DNA of 64,000 nt, from the NCBI GenBank assembly GCA_030426085.1, contig JAUHYW010000006.1, positions 1 through 64,000 on the forward strand, in the 5' to 3' direction. Below, piece by piece: positions 1 to 7,860 of the stretch. The notes beneath the pieces are model-generated. The model saw nothing but the letters and a program-made list of their open reading frames with translations, did no database searches and was not told where the DNA came from. Position numbers and translations under genes: made by a program. Source of the stretch: a bacterium. Its GTDB lineage: Bacteria; Myxococcota_A; Bradymonadia; UBA7976; UBA1532. The stretch's first letter is position 1. Each line of letters opens with the position of its first letter.

Positions 1-390
1 AAACTCTCCAGTTGAATTCCTGGTGCCATGCGCGAAAGGTACACGCATGGACTTGTATTTGACGTCAGGGCGTCCGCTCTCGCGGTGCCTGCTCAATCCG
101 CTTTTCAAGGAACCGGCCGCTCTCGGTCGTGCAATCTTGCAGTCGACTCGAAATGCTGGGCCCCAGCGCCGCTTGCCGTTCATGTCGGCACCGCGTCGTT
201 GGGAGGCGGTTTATACGGGGCCCTTCCGGCTCATGCAAGATCTTTTTCTCAGACTTTTCGAGATGACCCCCTCGGCACCCGCCGACGGGAATGCCCCGTG
301 AGGCGCGAGAGTTGACCGGGCACCGGTTGGATGCTATCGGAATGCGCTTTCGACGCGATGTCGAGGACGCCAGACGGCAAGGAGTTTCGG
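1..390. other. Intergenic leader upstream of the foldase gene
   Basis: I see no supportable gene here. Short open frames in several phases have no family resemblance and no convincing ribosome binding site. The base composition is somewhat less GC-rich than the coding parts. The right end holds a candidate promoter (312-340) for the following gene. Confidence 0.5.
312..340 (+). promoter_or_regulatory. Candidate sigma70-type promoter for the foldase gene
   Basis: TTGACC at 312-317, a 17-bp spacer, then TATCGG at 335-340 preceded by GC. The -35 matches the consensus at 5 of 6 positions; the -10 is weak. The predicted start near 347 gives a leader of about 44 nt before the ATG at 391. Confidence 0.4.
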
Positions 391-1578
391 ATGTTGGGGA
401 ACACGATGCGGGTCGGGCTGTTCCTGGCCGCGATGGCCGCGGTCACCGGATGCGGCAAGAAGGATACGGCCACGACAGGCAAGTCGGAGCAGGCGACGTC
501 GGCCGAGAAGGGCGCCGGGGACGAGACCGGGAGCCCTGCCACGGAGAAGGCGGCCGAGGCGCCGAAGCCGGCTGCGGCGGGCGGGCCGATCGCCAAGGTC
601 AACGGCGTCGACATCGCGCGCGACGAGTTCGACAAGAAGTACGACAAGATGACCCGGGCTTTCACCAAGCGGAACAAGGAGATCCCGCCGGGGCTCGCCG
701 CGCGGTACCGCGAGTCGATCCTCAAGCAGCTCGTCGACAAGGAGCTGCTCGATCAGAAGATCAAGTCGGAGAGCATCCAGGTCGATCCGGCGAAGCTCGA
801 CGAGGAGTTCGCCGACTACAAGAAGATGTTCCGCACCGACGAGAACTTCGAGCGCTACCTGAAGAGTTCCGACATCACCGAGGAGCAGATCAAGGCCAAC
901 ATCAGCCACAACCTGGCGGTGCAGCGGCTGCTCGAGACCCGCGGTGATCTCGCGGTCACCGAGGACGAGGTCAAGGCCTACTACGACGAGAATCAGAAGC
1001 GCTACGAGGTCAAGGAGCAGGTCCGGGCGAGCCACATCCTCTTCAAGGTGGGCAAGAAGGACGACAAGGCGGCCGACGAGGCGGCCAAGAAGAAGGCCAA
1101 CGAGGTCTACGCCCTCGCCAAGAAGGACGGGGCCGACTTCGCCGCGCTCGCCAAGGAGCACTCCCAGGGGCCGACGGCGTCCCGGGGTGGTGATCTGAGC
1201 TTCTTCACCCGCGGCCGCATGGTGCCCGAGTTCGAGAAGAAGGCCTTCGAGATGAAGGTCGACGAGATCTCGGCGCCCATCAAGACCCAGTTCGGCTGGC
1301 ACATCATCAAGGTCACCGAGCGCAAGGAGGGCCGCCAGCGCCCGTTCGACGAGGTCAAGGAGTCGATCGAGAAGCTGCTCAAGAACAAGAAGAGCCGCCG
1401 GGCGAAGGCCGATCTGCTCAAGACGATCAAGGCCGAGGCCAAGATCGAGACCTTCCTGCCCGAGCCGGAGAAGCCGGTGGCCAAGCCGGGCGCGGAGAAG
1501 CCGGCGCTGAAGAAGGTCGAGCCGGGCAAGGCCCCGGTCGCGCCCAAGCCGGCGACGCCCGAGAAGAAGGCTCAGTAG
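391..1578 (+). CDS. Parvulin-type (PpiC/SurA-like) peptidyl-prolyl isomerase lipoprotein
   Basis: 395 aa. Residues 1-21 are a lipoprotein signal with lipobox VTGC (Cys21), followed by an Ala/Lys/Glu/Pro-rich linker. Residues about 65-205 form a helical SurA-N-like region beginning with IAKVNGVDI. Residues about 211-310 are a rotamase (PpiC) domain with the family landmarks ASHILF, the GGDLSFF turn and FGWHIIKV. A Lys/Pro-rich tail follows. It should be a membrane-anchored periplasmic chaperone/prolyl isomerase for secreted or outer-membrane proteins, comparable to PrsA/SurA. The start at 391 is chosen for AAGGAG at 379-384; an upstream in-frame ATG at 331 would spoil the signal peptide. It is monocistronic, with a hairpin after the stop. 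Confidence 0.88.
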   Translation: MLGNTMRVGLFLAAMAAVTGCGKKDTATTGKSEQATSAEKGAGDETGSPATEKAAEAPKPAAAGGPIAKVNGVDIARDEFDKKYDKMTRAFTKRNKEIPPGLAARYRESILKQLVDKELLDQKIKSESIQVDPAKLDEEFADYKKMFRTDENFERYLKSSDITEEQIKANISHNLAVQRLLETRGDLAVTEDEVKAYYDENQKRYEVKEQVRASHILFKVGKKDDKAADEAAKKKANEVYALAKKDGADFAALAKEHSQGPTASRGGDLSFFTRGRMVPEFEKKAFEMKVDEISAPIKTQFGWHIIKVTERKEGRQRPFDEVKESIEKLLKNKKSRRAKADLLKTIKAEAKIETFLPEPEKPVAKPGAEKPALKKVEPGKAPVAPKPATPEKKAQ

Positions 1579-1594
1579 ACACCCCCCGCCCCAC

Positions 1595-1615
1595 CGGGCG
1601 CCGTCCCGGCGCCCG
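1595..1615 (+). terminator. Hairpin after the foldase gene, possible terminator
   Basis: Perfect 8-bp stem CGGGCGCC/GGCGCCCG with a 5-nt loop (GTCCC), starting 17 nt after the stop codon. There is no T-run behind it, only a pyrimidine-rich tract, so it may need Rho or act as an mRNA-end stabiliser. Confidence 0.45.
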
Positions 1616-1758
1616 CCCGCTCCCCCTGCTCTGCCCCGCTCACGATCCCCCACCCGCCCGGTTCAGAGGGCCCGGCCTGCCGTCAACCGACTGACGACGG
1701 GGGAGCCCCTCGCCATTTTTCCGTTATGCGGCCAATACTTGCGTCGGCCTCCCCCGAG

Positions 1759-1787
1759 TGGACGAATGTCCGCGGGAGGGGTAGATT
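1759..1787 (+). promoter_or_regulatory. Candidate promoter for the motA-motB-motB operon
   Basis: TGGACG at 1759-1764, a 17-bp spacer, and TAGATT at 1782-1787. The same TAGATT -10 sits upstream of the giant TPR gene. No sigma28 or sigma54 pattern was seen, which argues against classic flagellar control. Confidence 0.4.
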
Positions 1788-1838
1788 GGAGCGTCGCGCG
1801 CGGAACCATGGGGGCGTGCGGCCGGAGGTCGTTCGCGC

Positions 1839-2606
1839 ATGGACATTTCGACCATCATCGGGATGGTCGCCGGGTTCGCGTTCATCATGATCGCGATCAT
1901 GCTCGGCGGTGACGTGAGGCTGTTCATCGACCCGCCGGCGATCCTGATCGTGTTCGGTGGCACCACCGCAACGATGTTCATCCGCTACCCGCTGCGGGTG
2001 GTCTTCACCGTCTTCAAGGTCTCCAAGAACGCGTTCTTCAACACCCCGCCCGACCAGTCCGAGGTCATCACCCAGTTCATCCAGCTCTCGCAGATCGCCC
2101 GCAAGGAGGGTCTGCTGGCCCTCGAGCGGGTTCAGTTCGAGGACGAGTTCCTCGCCAAGGGGGTCAACTACTGCGTCGACGGCGCGGAGACCCACCAGAT
2201 CGAGTCGATCCTGATGAAGGAAGTCGAGTACCTCAAGGCGCGGCACAAGGCCGGGCAGGACATGCTCGATGCGATCAATACCTCGGCCCCGGCCTTCGGC
2301 ATGATCGGCACCCTGATCGGGCTGGTGAACATGTTGGCCAACATGGACGACCCGAAGAGCATCGGGCCGGCGATGGCGGTGGCGATCCTCACGACGCTGT
2401 ATGGCGCGGTCATCGCCAACCTCTTCGCGACGCCGCTCAAGGACAAGCTCGCCTACTACAGCAGCAAGGAGCTCGACATGAAGCTGCTCATGGTCGAGGG
2501 CATCCTGGGGCTCAAGCGGGGGGAGAACCCGCGCATGCTCGAGGAGACGCTGCACACCTACCTCTCGCCGGCCGATCGCGAAGCGCTCAAGTCGGCGTCG
2601 AGCTGA
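1839..2606 (+). CDS. motA: MotA-type stator proton-channel subunit
   Basis: 255 aa. It begins MDISTIIGMVAGF, the usual MotA first membrane helix. A second helix lies around residues 28-50, a long charged cytoplasmic loop around 60-145, and helices 3 and 4 around 148-200. The conserved prolines are visible in SAPAFGMIGTLIGLV and in ANLFATPLKD. It partners with MotB to form an ion-driven stator complex in the inner membrane. The next two genes are MotB-like and follow after 12 and 3 nt, so the three form one operon. No other flagellar gene lies in the window. The stator may serve a flagellum encoded elsewhere or another motor such as gliding. Confidence 0.92.
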   Translation: MDISTIIGMVAGFAFIMIAIMLGGDVRLFIDPPAILIVFGGTTATMFIRYPLRVVFTVFKVSKNAFFNTPPDQSEVITQFIQLSQIARKEGLLALERVQFEDEFLAKGVNYCVDGAETHQIESILMKEVEYLKARHKAGQDMLDAINTSAPAFGMIGTLIGLVNMLANMDDPKSIGPAMAVAILTTLYGAVIANLFATPLKDKLAYYSSKELDMKLLMVEGILGLKRGENPRMLEETLHTYLSPADREALKSASS

Positions 2607-2618
2607 GCGGGCGGCGCC

Positions 2619-3407
2619 GTGGCCGAGGAGAGCGAGGAGGAGCAGGGGGTCGGGCTCGAGGAGGAGGAGGTCTGCAAGGAAGGCGCGCCGGAGTGGGTGG
2701 TCACCTTCGGCGATATGATGTCCCTTCTGCTGACCTTTTTCATCCTGCTGCTCTCGTTCGCCACGATGGACGTGATGCGCTTCAAGCAGCTCGCGGGCAC
2801 GATCAAGCAGGGCTTCGGGCTGAAGGTCAAAGAGAAGATCATCGCGGTGCCCAAGGCCGAGGACATGGTCAAGAAGCAGACCCGCATCGACTTCAACGCG
2901 CGGCGGATCATGGAGGAGCTGCGGCGCAAGCTCGACCCCCACTCCCGCACCAAGCGCACCGCCAAGGTCACCATCGAGGTCTTCGAGAGCTACAGGGGGG
3001 TGGTGGTGCTGTTCCCGGCGGACGAGTTCTTCGTGCCGGGCACCGACCGCCTCAAGCCGGAGGCCCGGCCGCTGCTGGCGATCGTGGCCGAGCAGTTCCG
3101 GGAGACGAACGCCCGCAAGGCCGACGCCGAGCACCCCGACGGGCGCTTCGAGCTGGCGGTCGAGGTGCGCAGCCCCGAGGGCGGGCCGCGGGCGCCGCGC
3201 TTCCCCGACACCTGGTCGCTGACGGCGGCCCAGGCGGTGACGGTGTCCCGGGCGCTGCGCGATATGGATCTGCCCGAGGGGGACGTCATCGCGGTGGGCC
3301 GCGGCCCGGCGCCGCCGACGCTCAAGCCGGGCACGCTCGAGGCGCCGCCGGTCGGCTCGACGGTGGAGTTCATCTTCCTGTCCCGCCCGCTCGAGCCGAC
3401 GGATTGA
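2619..3407 (+). CDS. motB: MotB-like stator protein with degenerate OmpA domain
   Basis: 262 aa, GTG start 12 nt after motA. An acidic N-terminus is followed by one membrane helix, FGDMMSLLLTFFILLLSF, in which the Asp corresponds to the essential ion-binding Asp of MotB. The periplasmic half aligns with the OmpA-like peptidoglycan-binding region of its downstream neighbour. Here, however, the HTD motif is replaced (EVRSPEGG) and only a remnant of the NxLSxxRA motif remains (WSLTAAQA). It probably pairs with MotA in the membrane but may not bind peptidoglycan in the usual way. It is a paralogue of the next gene, with a near-identical transmembrane segment. Confidence 0.82.
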   Translation: MAEESEEEQGVGLEEEEVCKEGAPEWVVTFGDMMSLLLTFFILLLSFATMDVMRFKQLAGTIKQGFGLKVKEKIIAVPKAEDMVKKQTRIDFNARRIMEELRRKLDPHSRTKRTAKVTIEVFESYRGVVVLFPADEFFVPGTDRLKPEARPLLAIVAEQFRETNARKADAEHPDGRFELAVEVRSPEGGPRAPRFPDTWSLTAAQAVTVSRALRDMDLPEGDVIAVGRGPAPPTLKPGTLEAPPVGSTVEFIFLSRPLEPTD

Positions 3408-3410
3408 TCG

Positions 3411-4229
3411 ATGGCCGAGGAAGAGATCACCGAGGGGGAGGACGGCGAGGGCGTCGAGCAGGAGGAGGCCCCGCCCTACGACGCGCCGGACGAGGAGCTG
3501 TACTGCAAGGAGGGCGCGCCGGAGTGGGTGGTCACCTTCGGCGACATGATGTCCCTGCTGCTGACGTTTTTCATCCTCCTGCTCTCGTTCGCCAACCTCG
3601 AGGTCATCAAGTACAAGATCCTGTCGGGCTCCATCATGCAGGCGTTCGGGGTGCAGGAGGTCACGCCGGTCTTCACCCGGCCGCAGGGCACCAAGGCGAT
3701 CGCCAAGGAGTTCTCGATGGACTTCCAGCCGCGGGACGTGCTCGACGGCATGAAGAAGGCCGAGGAGCAGCAGGTGGCCCGCACGCCGTCGGGGCGGGTC
3801 AACATCGAGGTCTACGAGGACTATCGGGGCATCGTCGTCTCGGTCGGCGAGGATCACATGTTCGAGCCGGGTCGGGCCGATCTGCGGCCGGCGATCTGGC
3901 CGTTCCTGGATGATGTGTTGCAGGTGGCCCGCACCAACCGGGCTCAGATCCAGGTCGAGGCCCACACCGACGGGGTGCCGATGCGCTCGGCCCGCTACCC
4001 GAGCAACGACCACCTGTCGGCGGCCCGCTCGGTGGCGGTGATCAACTACTTCCTGGGGGTCGAGGCGCGAGAGGCCCCCGAGGATCGCCTGCCGGCTCAT
4101 CGCCTGGAGGCGGTGCCGGCGGGCTCGACCCGGCCCCGGGCGCTGAACCTGACCGACGCCGGGCGACGGCGCAATCGTCGGGTGGAGCTGGTGTTCTACC
4201 GGGCGCCGGAGAACTATCGCCGGCAGTAG
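3411..4229 (+). CDS. motB: MotB-type stator protein with intact OmpA domain
   Basis: 272 aa, ATG start 3 nt after the previous stop, so probably translationally coupled. A strongly acidic N-terminal 35 residues precedes the membrane helix with ion-binding Asp (FGDMMSLLLTFF). The C-terminal OmpA-like domain has its landmarks intact: VEAHTDGVPM, then SNDHLSAARS, then RRRNRRVELVF. It should anchor a MotA-based stator to peptidoglycan. Together with the preceding paralogue the operon encodes one A subunit and two B subunits, which could give a heterodimeric B pair or two alternative stators. Confidence 0.9.
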   Translation: MAEEEITEGEDGEGVEQEEAPPYDAPDEELYCKEGAPEWVVTFGDMMSLLLTFFILLLSFANLEVIKYKILSGSIMQAFGVQEVTPVFTRPQGTKAIAKEFSMDFQPRDVLDGMKKAEEQQVARTPSGRVNIEVYEDYRGIVVSVGEDHMFEPGRADLRPAIWPFLDDVLQVARTNRAQIQVEAHTDGVPMRSARYPSNDHLSAARSVAVINYFLGVEAREAPEDRLPAHRLEAVPAGSTRPRALNLTDAGRRRNRRVELVFYRAPENYRRQ

Positions 4230-4251
4230 CGCGCTCGGCCCGGGCGGCGGG

Positions 4252-4812
4252 TCAGAGCGCGCCGAGCAGGTCGGGGTGGGGGTTGGCGATCAGCTCGCAG
4301 CCGGCGAGCAGGGTCTCTCCGATCGCGGCCCGGCCGGCCTTCAGGGCCTCTTCGGCGTCGTGCAGCAGGCCGGTGAAGATGAAGTGGCCCTTGCCCCCGA
4401 CGTGATCGGCGAGCACCAGCCGCAGGCCGTTGATCCCGGCGGCCTTGAGCGCGGCGTCGGCCGCCCGGATGGTGGCGGCGATGGAGAACGCTTCGAGCGC
4501 GCCCACCGACTCGAGCGGGGCGTCTCGCCGGCCGTCGGCGAGCAGCGCGTCGAGCTGGGCGTGGGGGTAGGGCAGGAAGACCCGATCGATCAGCGCCTCA
4601 CGGGCTTCGGCGAGCCCGGCCTTCATCGCCTCGTCGACCTCGTCGACCCCGCCCCGCACCTGCACGACGTACTTGCCGGGGTGGGTGCTCGCGGCCCGCA
4701 CGAGGCGCACCGGCGCTTGTTTGACCATCGCGTCGCACACCACCAGCCCGCGGGCGATGGCGCACAGTTCGATGAGGCCCAGGGCCGGCCCGTCGGGGGC
4801 GGAGGCATGCAC
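4252..4812 (-). CDS. Tandem-domain microcompartment shell protein (BMC-T)
   Basis: 186 aa, last gene of the minus-strand BMC operon. Two BMC folds are visible. The first has [22 protein letters not shown] and [19 protein letters not shown]. The second has [24 protein letters not shown] and [21 protein letters not shown]. Such proteins form pseudohexameric trimers in the shell facets and often carry a larger central pore for cofactor or substrate passage. The GTG start lies 1 nt beyond the dehydrogenase stop and has no clear Shine-Dalgarno, so translation is probably coupled. It is close to the single-layer BMC-T type. Confidence 0.9.
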   Translation of the reverse strand: MHASAPDGPALGLIELCAIARGLVVCDAMVKQAPVRLVRAASTHPGKYVVQVRGGVDEVDEAMKAGLAEAREALIDRVFLPYPHAQLDALLADGRRDAPLESVGALEAFSIAATIRAADAALKAAGINGLRLVLADHVGGKGHFIFTGLLHDAEEALKAGRAAIGETLLAGCELIANPHPDLLGAL

Positions 4813-4813
4813 G

Positions 4814-6259
4814 TCAGACGATCCGGAAGGCGTCCTTGAGCACGCAGCGGCGGGCTCGGGCGAAGTGGCGGGCGCAGGTCATGCCCTCGCCGGTGGGGCT
4901 GGCGATGGTCCACGAGGTGTAGCCCTCGCCGTTCAGGCCCACGCCGGCCGCGCTGGGGGCGTTCTTCACGAAGATGGAGGTGTTCACCGCCCGGGCCATC
5001 TTGCTGAGCGCGACGATGTTGTGGCTGTGCATGACCGAGGTGTGGCCGTAGCCGTGCTCGACCCGCACCGCGCAGTCGATGGCGGCGTCGACGTCGGGCA
5101 CCCGCACGAAGCCGAGCACCGGCAGCAGCATCTCGTGCTGCACGAAGGGGTGCTTCTCGTCGACCTCGGCGTAGGCCAGGCGGGTCGATTCGGGCACCCG
5201 GATGCCGGCGTCGGCCAGGATCACCGCGGCGTCCTTGCCGATGTAGGCCCGGTTGACGTGGTCGTCGGGGGTGATGAGCAACTTCTCGAGCCGGCGCAGG
5301 TCGCGGCCCTTGATCTCGACCGCGTCGTGCTTGCCCATCTCGCGCTTGAGCGCGTCGGCGATGTCGGCGACGGCGATGATCTCTTTTTCGACGATGCAGA
5401 TGATGTTGTTGTCGAGGCTGGCCCCGAAGACGAGGTCCCGGGCCGCCCGGGCGATGTCGGCGGTCTCGTCGACCACCACCGGGGGGTTGCCGGGGCCGGC
5501 GGCGATGGCCCGCTTGCCCGACGTCATCGCCGCCTTGACCACGCCCCCGCCGCCGGTGACCACCAGCAGCCGGATGCCGGGGTGCTTCATCAGCAGCGTG
5601 GCGCTCTCGATGGTGGGCTCGGCGACGCAGTTGAACAGCTCGCCGGGGCCGCCCTCGGCCTCGATCGCCCGGTTGAGCCGGTCGATGAAGAAGGCGCTGG
5701 TCTTCTTGGCGTTGGGGTGGGTGTTGAACACCACCGCGTTGCCCGCCGCGATCATGCCGATGCCGTTGTTGAGGATCGTCTCGGTCGGGTTGGTGCAGGG
5801 GGTGATGCTGCCGATGACGCCGTAGGGGGCCCACTCGGTGAGGGTCAGGCCGTGGTCGCCGGTCCAGGTGGTGGGCGCGAGGATCTCGACCCCGGGGGTC
5901 TTGTCGGCGACCAGCTTGTTCTTGGCGAGCTTGTCGGTGTACCGGCCGAGGCCGGTCTCCTCGACCGCCATCCGGCTGATGTCGTCGAGGCAGTCGAGGG
6001 TCGTCCGGCGCAGGGCGGCGATGTAGCGCCGCCGATCGTCGAGCGAGATGCGCTGCAACGCCTCGAAGGCCCGCCGGGCAGCGGCGACCGCGTCGTCGAC
6101 CGAGCGGTGGACTCCGCGGCCGTCGGTGTGCACCCCGCCCGAACCCCGCCCGTGACGCAGCACGGCCGGAGCGCGGGCGCCGCCGGGCGCGGGGTCGGTC
6201 GAGAGGCGGGAGACGACCTGCTCGACGATGCGGGCGATGCGACGCTCGTCGATCTCCAC
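4814..6259 (-). CDS. CoA-acylating aldehyde dehydrogenase of the microcompartment (PduP/EutE family)
   Basis: 481 aa, the length expected for PduP/EutE. It converts an aldehyde plus CoA and NAD+ to acyl-Co[11 protein letters not shown], the glycine-rich [17 protein letters not shown] signature and catalytic Cys288 in [11 protein letters not shown] are all present. Residues 1-20 ([20 protein letters not shown]) form an amphipathic helix followed by a Pro/Gly/Ala-rich linker, the hallmark of an encapsulation peptide that docks on the shell. The GTG start has AAGGAG 6 nt upstream. It is the only enzyme in the BMC operon. The aldehyde's identity cannot be read from sequence. Confidence 0.9.
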   Translation of the reverse strand: MEIDERRIARIVEQVVSRLSTDPAPGGARAPAVLRHGRGSGGVHTDGRGVHRSVDDAVAAARRAFEALQRISLDDRRRYIAALRRTTLDCLDDISRMAVEETGLGRYTDKLAKNKLVADKTPGVEILAPTTWTGDHGLTLTEWAPYGVIGSITPCTNPTETILNNGIGMIAAGNAVVFNTHPNAKKTSAFFIDRLNRAIEAEGGPGELFNCVAEPTIESATLLMKHPGIRLLVVTGGGGVVKAAMTSGKRAIAAGPGNPPVVVDETADIARAARDLVFGASLDNNIICIVEKEIIAVADIADALKREMGKHDAVEIKGRDLRRLEKLLITPDDHVNRAYIGKDAAVILADAGIRVPESTRLAYAEVDEKHPFVQHEMLLPVLGFVRVPDVDAAIDCAVRVEHGYGHTSVMHSHNIVALSKMARAVNTSIFVKNAPSAAGVGLNGEGYTSWTIASPTGEGMTCARHFARARRCVLKDAFRIV

Positions 6260-6262
6260 CGG

Positions 6263-6556
6263 TTACTCCTTCTGGTACAGCACCTCGCCGCCGACCTCGT
6301 AGGTGTCGACGATGGCCATGATGGTGGCGTCGACCGGGCGGTTGTTCGTCAGCTTCGTCTGCCGGGCCGAGGAGCCGCTGGCGTAGAGCACGACCTCACC
6401 CACCCCGGCGCCGACCGCGTCGACCGCGATCACGCCCCCGCTCGTCGTCTCGCCGGTGGCGAGGTCGAGCGGGGCGACGGCGAGGAACTTCATGCCGACC
6501 AGCTCTTCCTCTTTGCGGCTGGCGACGACGGTGCCGACGACCTTGCCGATGATCAC
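6263..6556 (-). CDS. Microcompartment vertex protein (BMC-P, EutN/CcmL family)
   Basis: 97 aa, the usual size for the pentameric vertex protein. It begins [17 protein letters not shown] and continues with [11 protein letters not shown], then [22 protein letters not shown], all typical of the EutN/CcmL fold. Pentamers cap the twelve vertices and close the shell. It starts at a GTG with an AAGGGG-like ribosome site, 9 nt after the BMC-H stop and 3 nt before the dehydrogenase. Confidence 0.93.
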   Translation of the reverse strand: MIIGKVVGTVVASRKEEELVGMKFLAVAPLDLATGETTSGGVIAVDAVGAGVGEVVLYASGSSARQTKLTNNRPVDATIMAIVDTYEVGGEVLYQKE

Positions 6557-6565
6557 GGCGGCCCC

Positions 6566-6859
6566 TTACTTCTCGGCCGCGGGCGTCCGGCCGAGGGGCA
6601 GCGCCGCGTCGATGTTGCCGTGCGGGCGCGGGATCACGTGCACGCTGACCAGCTCGCCGACGCGCTCGGCGGCGCGGGCGCCGGCCTCGGTGGCCGCCTT
6701 GACCGCGGCGACGTCGCCCCGGACCACGGCGGTGGTGTAGCCCCCGCCGATCTTCTCGTAGCCGACCAGCTCGACCTTGGCCGCCTTGACCATCGCGTCG
6801 GCCGCCTCGACCATCGCCACGAAGCCCCGGGTCTCGATCATGCCCAGTGCGTCCGCCAT
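6566..6859 (-). CDS. Hexameric microcompartment shell protein (BMC-H)
   Basis: 97 aa, one BMC domain: [24 protein letters not shown], then [13 protein letters not shown] and [17 protein letters not shown]. The tail carries [12 protein letters not shown], the conserved end of facet hexamers. It is the main facet tile of the shell. The start is supported by GGAGG 5 nt upstream of the ATG. A 101-nt gap with a strong dyad separates it from the upstream BMC-T gene, so its expression level may be set independently. Confidence 0.94.
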   Translation of the reverse strand: MADALGMIETRGFVAMVEAADAMVKAAKVELVGYEKIGGGYTTAVVRGDVAAVKAATEAGARAAERVGELVSVHVIPRPHGNIDAALPLGRTPAAEK

Positions 6860-6898
6860 CGTGTCCTCCGTCGTCGCGGGGCTGCGCCCGCGGCCGGT

Positions 6899-6915
6899 GC
6901 CTCCCCCGGGGAGGC
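6899..6915. repeat. 17-bp near-perfect dyad inside the BMC operon
   Basis: GCCTCCCC-C-GGGGAGGC, an 8-bp inverted repeat with a single central base, in the 101-nt gap between the first BMC-T gene and BMC-H. It could be an RNA hairpin that tunes the ratio of shell subunits or protects the downstream message, or a protein-binding dyad. Confidence 0.4.
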
Positions 6916-6960
6916 GGTCATATCAGGGTCGCGTCTCGATCCGTTCGAGTGCGCGGGGGT

Positions 6961-7599
6961 TCACTTGTCCTTGAACGAGGGCGGCACCACGCCGGTGACG
7001 CCCTCGATGGCGGCGATGGCCGCGTCGCGGGCGCTGTCGATCTCCGACTCGCTGCCGGCGAGGTACAGCCGCCCGAAGGCGCCGAAGGGCCGGATGTCGA
7101 TCAGGAAGACGTCGGCCGCCTTCTCGGCTTCGTTGGCCGCCAGCGTGATGTAGCCCGCCGGCTGGGTCTCGAGGATGAAGAGCGACTGGCCCGGCAGGAT
7201 CATCATGCCCCGGCTGTTCCGGTTGATGATCTGGGTCTGGTAGGGCTCGACGCTGCGGATGATCTGGTTCGAGACGACCGCCGGCTTCATGCGCTCGTCC
7301 TCGCGGCAGCCGAGCTGCTCGAGGATGGCGTCGCCGGCGCTCTTCACCTCGCCCTTGTCGAAGGCGTGCACTTCGAGCAGCCCGTAGGCCCGCTCGACCA
7401 CCTGCACCGCGGGCACGACGGAGGTCGCCTTGAGCGCCACGTCGGTCACCCGGTTGATGGCGATGCCCGGCGCGATCTCGACCCACAGCGAGGCCATCTC
7501 GGGCACCGGGAGGAACCCGCGGGAGGTCTTGCCGACGTAGCTGGTGAGCTGGGGTTGGAGGCTGTCGAGAAAAGTATACGTTCGGAGGGTGATGCTCAT
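6961..7599 (-). CDS. Tandem-domain microcompartment shell protein (BMC-T), first gene of the BMC operon
   Basis: 212 aa from the ATG at 7599; an in-frame start ten codons upstream lacks a ribosome site. The first half contains [37 protein letters not shown] and the second repeats the fold with [33 protein letters not shown]. This is the BMC-T type seen in double-layer shell proteins with a gated pore. With two different BMC-T, one BMC-H and one BMC-P the operon supplies a complete shell set. Promoter elements lie at 7643-7671. Confidence 0.88.
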   Translation of the reverse strand: MSITLRTYTFLDSLQPQLTSYVGKTSRGFLPVPEMASLWVEIAPGIAINRVTDVALKATSVVPAVQVVERAYGLLEVHAFDKGEVKSAGDAILEQLGCREDERMKPAVVSNQIIRSVEPYQTQIINRNSRGMMILPGQSLFILETQPAGYITLAANEAEKAADVFLIDIRPFGAFGRLYLAGSESEIDSARDAAIAAIEGVTGVVPPSFKDK

Positions 7600-7642
7600 T
7601 GCTCTCGAAGGGCCTCTCGGCGCCGCCAATCAAGGTGGGCGG

Positions 7643-7671
7643 ACCCTAGCACGGGGTCGGCACCCTGACAA
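7643..7671 (-). promoter_or_regulatory. Candidate promoter for the BMC operon
   Basis: Read on the minus strand: TTGTCA (7671-7666), 17-bp spacer, TAGGGT (7648-7643) preceded by TGC. The predicted start near 7636 leaves a leader of about 37 nt before the ATG at 7599. Confidence 0.45.
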
Positions 7672-7860
7672 CCCGCGGCCGCGGTCGGTCCGCGCCGGTG
7701 TCGGGGGTCCCCGGCGGGGGCCGATCGGGGCTGGGGTCGGTCGTCCCCTTTCGGGCATCGGCGCCCGGTGGAACGCTGGATCGGAGGCGGCCGGCTCGGG
7801 CATGCTCCTTGCTGTACGTCGCTCTCTGCCGACGTCCGCGCCGCCGATGGAGCCGCCCCG

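Noticed and set aside
23-315. Two overlapping short open frames at the left end
   Set aside because: No ribosome binding site, no recognisable domain, and no conserved-looking composition.
331-390. Upstream ATG at 331 for the foldase lipoprotein
   Set aside because: It would place 20 charged or polar residues before the lipoprotein signal and lacks a ribosome site, while 391 has AAGGAG.
1839-4229. A flagellar gene cluster
   Set aside because: Only stator genes are present. No rod, hook, filament, export or chemotaxis genes occur in 64 kb, so I do not claim a flagellum.
4252-7599. Carboxysome, Pdu or Eut identity for the microcompartment
   Set aside because: There is no RuBisCO, carbonic anhydrase, diol dehydratase or ethanolamine ammonia-lyase. 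The acylating dehydrogenase alone does not define the substrate.
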